10,945 nt of DNA from an uncultured Flavihumibacter sp. (GTDB taxonomy: Bacteria; Bacteroidota; Bacteroidia; Chitinophagales; Chitinophagaceae): assembly GCA_946481605.1 (NCBI GenBank), contig CAMLPA010000077.1:1-10945 (forward strand), written 5' to 3'. This document shows positions 8,201-10,945 of this stretch, one piece after another. Positions within the stretch are counted from its first letter, which is position 1; every line of letters begins with the position of its first letter. Under the pieces are notes generated by a model. The model saw only the letters and a list, made by a program, of their open reading frames with translations. It made no database searches and was not told the origin of the DNA. The position numbers and the translations under genes were made by a program.

Positions 8201-9987
8201 CTGCTTTAATGGCAACTGCTGAATACGTATATGTTGCCACATCCTCTTTAGTTCCGCCAGAGAATTCGCTAGGTGTAATTAACACGCCGGATGGTGCTTC
8301 AACAGGTTTCGCTATTGATAACGCTTCTATAATGATTTCAAAGTTCAGGTACAATGGCGAACTTGAACGCGTGGCCAGTTCCGGAGGGGTGGTAAAGGAC
8401 TTCAGGCTTAAACCGGTCAGTATGTTGGTAAGGAATGAAAATTTTTATCTGGCAGGCGAAAAGGACGCGGTTTATACGGATAATTCTACCATGTTTTTTA
8501 ATCAGTCGCTGAACTTCGACAAAATTGAAGGTGCTTTTTTTACAGCACTGAACAATAACTTTTGCTACAATCAAGAAGTACCGGTGGGAGATGCCGGTAA
8601 AAATAAGGCCATCTGCCGGAACACAAGTACTACTATCGGCTCAGCAGCAATTGCAGGAAATACTTATTACTGGACATCCATGCCTGGTGGCTTTTTCTCG
8701 TCAGAAGCCATGCCTACTGTAGCACCGCTGGTTTCAACTATTTATTACCTTTCTGTAACCAATAAGCAGGGATATATCTTCAGAGATTCAGTGCTGGTTG
8801 ATGTTTCTGGACCCCAGGCTGATGCAGGGCTGGATATTACTATTTGCAAAGGTGATACTGCGGTACTGGGAAAAGATATTACTCGTGCAGAAATTAACTA
8901 TTACTGGACCTCCTCCCAGTCTGGATTTCGTTCCGATCAACCAACACTTTCTGTTCATCCTGATGTAAGTACTTACTTTGTGCTTCATGCAGCGGATTTA
9001 TCCGGTTGTTTCGATCAGGATACGGTTTGGGTTAATATAGACGTGGCGCAAGTTAATGCCGGTACTGATACAACAGTTTGCAGGGATGAAAAGCTGACTC
9101 TGGGAACAATGAATGGCACAACTGACGGATACAGGTACTCGTGGCGATCCGTTCCGGCAGGCTTTGCTTCGGATTTGCCCAATCCAATGGTAGCTGTCAC
9201 CGGCAATATAACTTACCATGTTATTGCTACAAATAATAATCAATGTATCGCTATGGATTCAGTTGTTGTTGAACTTGCGCCTTCACCAGTAGTATATGCC
9301 GGTGCAGATACAACAATTTGTGCAGGAGACAGCGTTTTGCTTGGGAGTGGATTGACTTCAGAACAAGAATATTTTTGGACATCTTACAATGAAGGATGGC
9401 GTTCAAGTGATGTCAGGCCTTTAGTTGGTCCTGTGGTTTCCACTTCCTATTTGCTGAAAGCTGTATCAATTAAGGGATGCGTGGCATCCGATTCAGTAAC
9501 CATAACTGTAACCAACCCTCCAGCCAGGCCCTCTCTTACGGTTGATGGAGATCTTTTACGATCTTCAGCTAATACAGGCAATCAATGGTTTCTTGATGAT
9601 ACTTTGATAAACAATGCAACAGAAAACACTTATAAGCCATTAATATCAGGAGTTTATGCTGTGCGGGTAATGTTGAATCGATGTGTTAGTCAAAAATCAG
9701 ACACGATTCATTTTAATATTTACGATAATCAAACCGATGCTCCTTTTGCGACACAGGTAAATATGGGGCCGGTTCCGGCAACGGACATGCTTCTGATCCG
9801 CTATACGGGGAATGCAAATGAAGTACTTCAAGCCCAAATCACCTCATTTACCGGAGAAATGCTGATTAATAAAAAGTTTAAAAATGAACTTCATGTTAAC
9901 ATGCGAGCGTTCGGAGCAGGCATGTATATCGTAAATATTATTTCAACCGATGGCAGATCGCTAAGACGGAAAGTCATCAAGTTGTAG
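5233..9987 (+). CDS. giant T9SS-secreted multidomain protein with two beta-propellers
   Basis: A 1584-residue protein of unknown ligand. A signal peptide (1-22, cleavage after TFA) leads into the periplasm. The C-terminal domain from about 1505 (GPVPATD...GMYIVNI...RRKVIKL) is a T9SS type A sorting domain, so the protein should cross the outer membrane and be released or anchored after the domain is cleaved. Inferred order: residues 24-335, seven short YCF48-like blades ending GKNGLVLKTINGG; about 341-515, Ig-like beta modules; about 516-598, a PKD-like domain (YFSWKFDN); about 604-1112, seven blades of about 71 residues; 1117-1428, four tandem Ig/PKD-like repeats; about 1429-1500, one more Ig-like module of the kind that often precedes the tail. 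No catalytic motif is evident, so adhesion or ligand binding is more likely than enzymatic activity. The gene is more AT-rich than those to its left, stands alone after the tRNA unit, and shares a terminator with the convergent gene. Confidence 0.93.
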   Translation: MKATYTFYLLLFSVFFHTNTFANWTPVSTGINDNLNDIYFWSENIGVAVGNRGIYFTISGTDNAGAWKRFSIPASTSDKELYDRCRFLRMEPDTDQSSFKMFICAYDTVYKKAVLFSFKADNQALEVIFTGETGSRLNDICISTGGFVLGVGENGLIIKYDKQVNDLTILPKITDKHLHAAAVDYYRDFVNIGGDGIFLKAYVGKSALESVVIKEISYTITDIQTNQNGNGSFAIGPDGYYKIPIALFDVAIAQVSNYNYGQLNPSRISVNKYGRSASLVATTHGIFRQEQDALEYQPLSGKYALNSVCLTEVEGLAFACGKNGLVLKTINGGGGTIPYLNAVVQSYCVSETVRISRNSNSSANSCTVRIFDLSGKQVYSSLNSCAFVLSLGTGLSKGRYRLLYSLSNGIFSDSIYADIEIPEIPSVNLPVISSDEIFCREGRVNLKVSDTQPGWDYLLYAHGSEQPLGVVAGNGNIVSFDSDVINTTGKYYIRVKHQNSACFRNFTDTINILVEHPESRLVAQYINGFVGERVNFKAISNDASYFSWKFDNSAAEPEQSGTDISTAFAQKGEKQVQLISTSKHGCSDTAVLKAVTVVAEEGLSGTCFNHTITGEDFGYNSSPTIPLMAEMKLQNDGILVGGTAYRYYLKSAVGDTLPQTEEGGALLVKYSNKGTLRWRWYSKYSDFDCPSCTFTEKPCIYGIETGEQGDVIISGRDYSGNWFYSNSGDSVQIASPRRLEQGRDELNGFVARFDNAGKLLWRGTLIGAYPKGIKQDRAGNFWVLCSSRSEVYYYKNGTQKIRLLSEGRQTNALLIKISAMGDYLLSTPVNNTGVDIVDGGISDLVIDKENNVWIIGEYRDAAELFNGNGLLAARISRPSGFETLVPAYLAKYDGGGNYLMHINILRATEGARSFDISANNLAVDSLNNIYVLGNAAFYNASFTDSVYFIHSSGTSHAEKFNGGFYLLKLSPDGKRQWISTSSKLDNGRTTALMATAEYVYVATSSLVPPENSLGVINTPDGASTGFAIDNASIMISKFRYNGELERVASSGGVVKDFRLKPVSMLVRNENFYLAGEKDAVYTDNSTMFFNQSLNFDKIEGAFFTALNNNFCYNQEVPVGDAGKNKAICRNTSTTIGSAAIAGNTYYWTSMPGGFFSSEAMPTVAPLVSTIYYLSVTNKQGYIFRDSVLVDVSGPQADAGLDITICKGDTAVLGKDITRAEINYYWTSSQSGFRSDQPTLSVHPDVSTYFVLHAADLSGCFDQDTVWVNIDVAQVNAGTDTTVCRDEKLTLGTMNGTTDGYRYSWRSVPAGFASDLPNPMVAVTGNITYHVIATNNNQCIAMDSVVVELAPSPVVYAGADTTICAGDSVLLGSGLTSEQEYFWTSYNEGWRSSDVRPLVGPVVSTSYLLKAVSIKGCVASDSVTITVTNPPARPSLTVDGDLLRSSANTGNQWFLDDTLINNATENTYKPLISGVYAVRVMLNRCVSQKSDTIHFNIYDNQTDAPFATQVNMGPVPATDMLLIRYTGNANEVLQAQITSFTGEMLINKKFKNELHVNMRAFGAGMYIVNIISTDGRSLRRKVIKL
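7042..8568 (+). repeat. seven diverged protein repeats: second beta-propeller
   Basis: Within the giant protein, residues 604-1112 contain seven copies of a strand motif like GNxYVLGxxxx, at about 634, 707, 777, 848, 925, 994 and 1066 (spacing 69-77). Each is associated with a strand like LxKYDxxGxxxW (about 667, 749, 814, 888, 966, 1035 and a degenerate last copy near 1100). Seven repeats of this size fit a seven-bladed SBBP-type propeller. Cys607 and Cys1111 sit at the two ends. The DNA itself is too diverged to show as a nucleotide repeat. Confidence 0.7.
8581..9516 (+). repeat. four tandem Ig/PKD-like repeats of about 78 residues
   Basis: Residues 1117-1192, 1193-1270, 1271-1349 and 1350-1428 each follow one pattern: A(D/N)AGxDTTICxGD near the start, LG, then YxWTSxxxGFxSD in the middle, STxYxL, and GCxxxDSVxVxV at the end. 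Repeats 2-4 have two cysteines each (1205/1259, 1283/1338, 1363/1416), probably a disulfide. Repeat 1 keeps Cys1128 but has Tyr-Ile-Phe where the second should be. They probably form a rigid stalk carrying the propellers. Confidence 0.85.
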
Positions 9988-9988
9988 T

Positions 9989-10002
9989 ATTGTTTAAACA
10001 AT
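9989..10002. repeat. 14-base perfect palindrome after the giant gene
   Basis: ATTGTTTAAACAAT starts two bases after the stop codon and is its own reverse complement. It is too AT-rich to be a stable terminator by itself. It could be a protein site or chance in AT-rich DNA. Confidence 0.5.
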
Positions 10003-10010
10003 GGAGTTCA

Positions 10011-10047
10011 AAAGAAAAACAACCAGTAAAATCGGGAGCTGGTTTTG
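10011..10047. terminator. bidirectional terminator between convergent genes
   Basis: AACCAG (10021-10026) pairs with CTGGTT (10039-10044). Read on the minus strand the stem is followed by GTTTTTCTTTT (10020 down to 10010), a good terminator for the small exported-protein gene. On the plus strand it is followed only by a short TTTT run, a weaker stop for the giant gene. The 12-base loop makes the hairpin modest. Confidence 0.55.
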
Positions 10048-10068
10048 ACCAAAAAGCACACTGGCGTG

Positions 10069-10716
10069 TTAGTTGATGTAGGAAACTTTTAAATAGTCTA
10101 CCACAAGGCCAACATTTCTTCCCGCCCCGAATCCGGTCAGGTTACCGAAGAATGGCGTAAACGGCATCGTGTAGCAAGCTGTATCATTAACATAAAAAGT
10201 GTAGGACTTACCTCTTTTTTGGATTTTGTACACGTTGAAATCAGTAGGGGCAAGTGCTGTTTTTTGAAAGGAACCGTTTTTTACCGTGCAACTTTGCTGG
10301 GTTTTACCGCTGCATACTTCTACAGAAATGTAGCCATCTTTAGCAAATGTGAAGTAATAGCCATTGTTCGCTTCCCTGCCCCAGAAAAGCATATTGTAGT
10401 AGTATTTGTGTTCGGAATTACCACTTAAAATTTTTATACGGCTTTCTATCTGAAAATCTTTTCGGGTATCCATCTTTATTTCTTGTGCCTCTCCATAGGC
10501 ATGACCGGAAGACTTCAGGTAATAGAATCCACCACTCATCGAAGTAGAGGCATTTTTATTGCTTCCAATGGTCCAGTTGTTTTTGTTGTCATCAAAGTCG
10601 TCGAAAAATATGATCTCTTGAGTACCACGCTTTGGTGCATTAAGTGTGTTTGAAGACGATGGGGCGTAGGAGTTTATTGTAACAGGAACAATGATGAGGG
10701 CGAATAACTTTTTCAT
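10069..10716 (-). CDS. small exported protein, probable concanavalin A-like (LamG/jelly-roll) domain
   Basis: A 215-residue protein with a signal peptide (MKKLFALIIVPVTINSYA) and a single beta-rich domain. From about residue 36 it reads IIFFDDFDDNKNNW, then alternating strands with YYLKSSG (about 65-71), FQIESRIKIL (88-98), YYNMLFWG (106-113), NGYYFTFAKDGYISV (118-132), YKIQKRGKSYTFYVNDT (163-179) and a closing VDYLKVSY. This order (DDF..NW opening, GYYFxxxxDG, YTFYVN, VDYLKV) is what concanavalin A-like carbohydrate-binding or LamG-type domains of Bacteroidota look like. I assign the fold, not a function. It has no T9SS tail or lipobox cysteine. Start: the frame is open upstream to 10824, but a signal peptide beginning at ATG 10716 decides it. 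Proline directly after SYA makes the exact cleavage site unsure. It is convergent with the giant surface protein. Confidence 0.8.
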   Translation of the reverse strand: MKKLFALIIVPVTINSYAPSSSNTLNAPKRGTQEIIFFDDFDDNKNNWTIGSNKNASTSMSGGFYYLKSSGHAYGEAQEIKMDTRKDFQIESRIKILSGNSEHKYYYNMLFWGREANNGYYFTFAKDGYISVEVCSGKTQQSCTVKNGSFQKTALAPTDFNVYKIQKRGKSYTFYVNDTACYTMPFTPFFGNLTGFGAGRNVGLVVDYLKVSYIN

Positions 10717-10824
10717 ATTCAGGTTTAAAGTGGATAAGTCATCAGTTGGGGCTTGCGCATTTTTATCAGTATTCAGGTGTTTCATTGTACCCTGCTTATA
10801 AGAACTTAAAATGATGTTCAGCAA

Positions 10825-10832
10825 TAAAGCTA
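10825..10832 (-). promoter_or_regulatory. weak candidate -7 element for the small exported-protein gene
   Basis: On the minus strand TAGCTTTA is one base off TAnnTTTG, with a TTG (in CAATTG) 17 bases upstream. If used, the leader is about 100 bases long and contains an in-frame ATG at 10785 that I do not take as the start. The alternative is an unrecognised promoter nearer 10716. Confidence 0.25.
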
Positions 10833-10903
10833 AATAATTGTCAAAATAACAATTGTTTTTAAAGAGAATCGGATTTGAAATGAATTTTACCTAAATTCAG
10901 CAT

Positions 10904-10921
10904 GTAAACGCTAACGGTTAC
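10904..10921. promoter_or_regulatory. candidate LacI-type operator upstream of a gene starting at the window edge
   Basis: GTAAACG (10904-10910) and CGGTTAC (10915-10921) are inverted half-sites with one mismatch around CTAA; the centre resembles LacI/GalR-family operators (AACG...CG). It lies 17 bases before ATGAAAT at 10939, probably the start of a plus-strand gene that leaves the window, and about 190 bases upstream of the divergent exported-protein start. Only seven bases of the next gene are visible, so neither target can be confirmed. Confidence 0.25.
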
Positions 10922-10945
10922 CATTAAAGCCTTTGAATATGAAAT

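Noticed and set aside
10717..10824. N-terminal extension of the small exported protein
   Set aside because: It would bury the signal peptide 36 residues inside the protein; ATG 10716 begins a normal signal peptide.

Overview
The window looks like chromosomal DNA from a member of the Bacteroidota, most probably close to Chitinophagaceae. The evidence is three clean copies of the phylum's sigma-A -7 element TAnnTTTG (4223, 4903 and, on the minus strand, 3656), a very large secreted protein ending in a type IX secretion (T9SS) sorting domain, no obvious Shine-Dalgarno sequences, and strings of ADAG..TTIC-type Ig/PKD-like repeats typical of this group. I cannot name the species.

The left part (1-4850) is ordinary core genome. 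On the minus strand, read right to left, are rlmH (23S rRNA methyltransferase), a rhomboid intramembrane protease, pgi (glucose-6-phosphate isomerase) and the first 263 residues of an MFS transporter that leaves the window. Diverging from rlmH on the plus strand is a cytosolic YceI-family protein with a near-ideal promoter and a strong terminator. The gap between pgi and the rhomboid gene (2525-2978) holds no convincing gene. It does hold hairpins, an imperfect 40-base direct repeat and a possible short plus-strand transcript. An imperfect 16-bp inverted repeat lies between pgi and the MFS gene.

In the middle, tRNA-Arg(ACG) (4930-5003) sits between its own promoter and a strong terminator. 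Its D and T loops carry a paired departure from consensus (A19 with U56 instead of G19 with C56).

The right part (5044-10945) is visibly more AT-rich and looks accessory. It is dominated by one 1584-residue gene. From its repeat pattern I read a signal peptide, a probable seven-bladed YCF48-like propeller, Ig/PKD-like modules, a second propeller of seven longer blades, four tandem Ig/PKD-like repeats, one more Ig-like module and a T9SS type A C-terminal domain. This is a secreted or cell-surface binding/adhesion-like protein of unknown ligand. Converging on it across a shared bidirectional terminator is a small exported protein with a probable concanavalin A-like fold. A divergent gene probably begins in the last few bases, behind a LacI-like palindrome.

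There is no CRISPR array, transposase, integrase, toxin-antitoxin pair or recognisable defence operon. The most unusual items are the double-propeller giant protein, the compensated tRNA tertiary pair and the unexplained sequence between pgi and the rhomboid gene.
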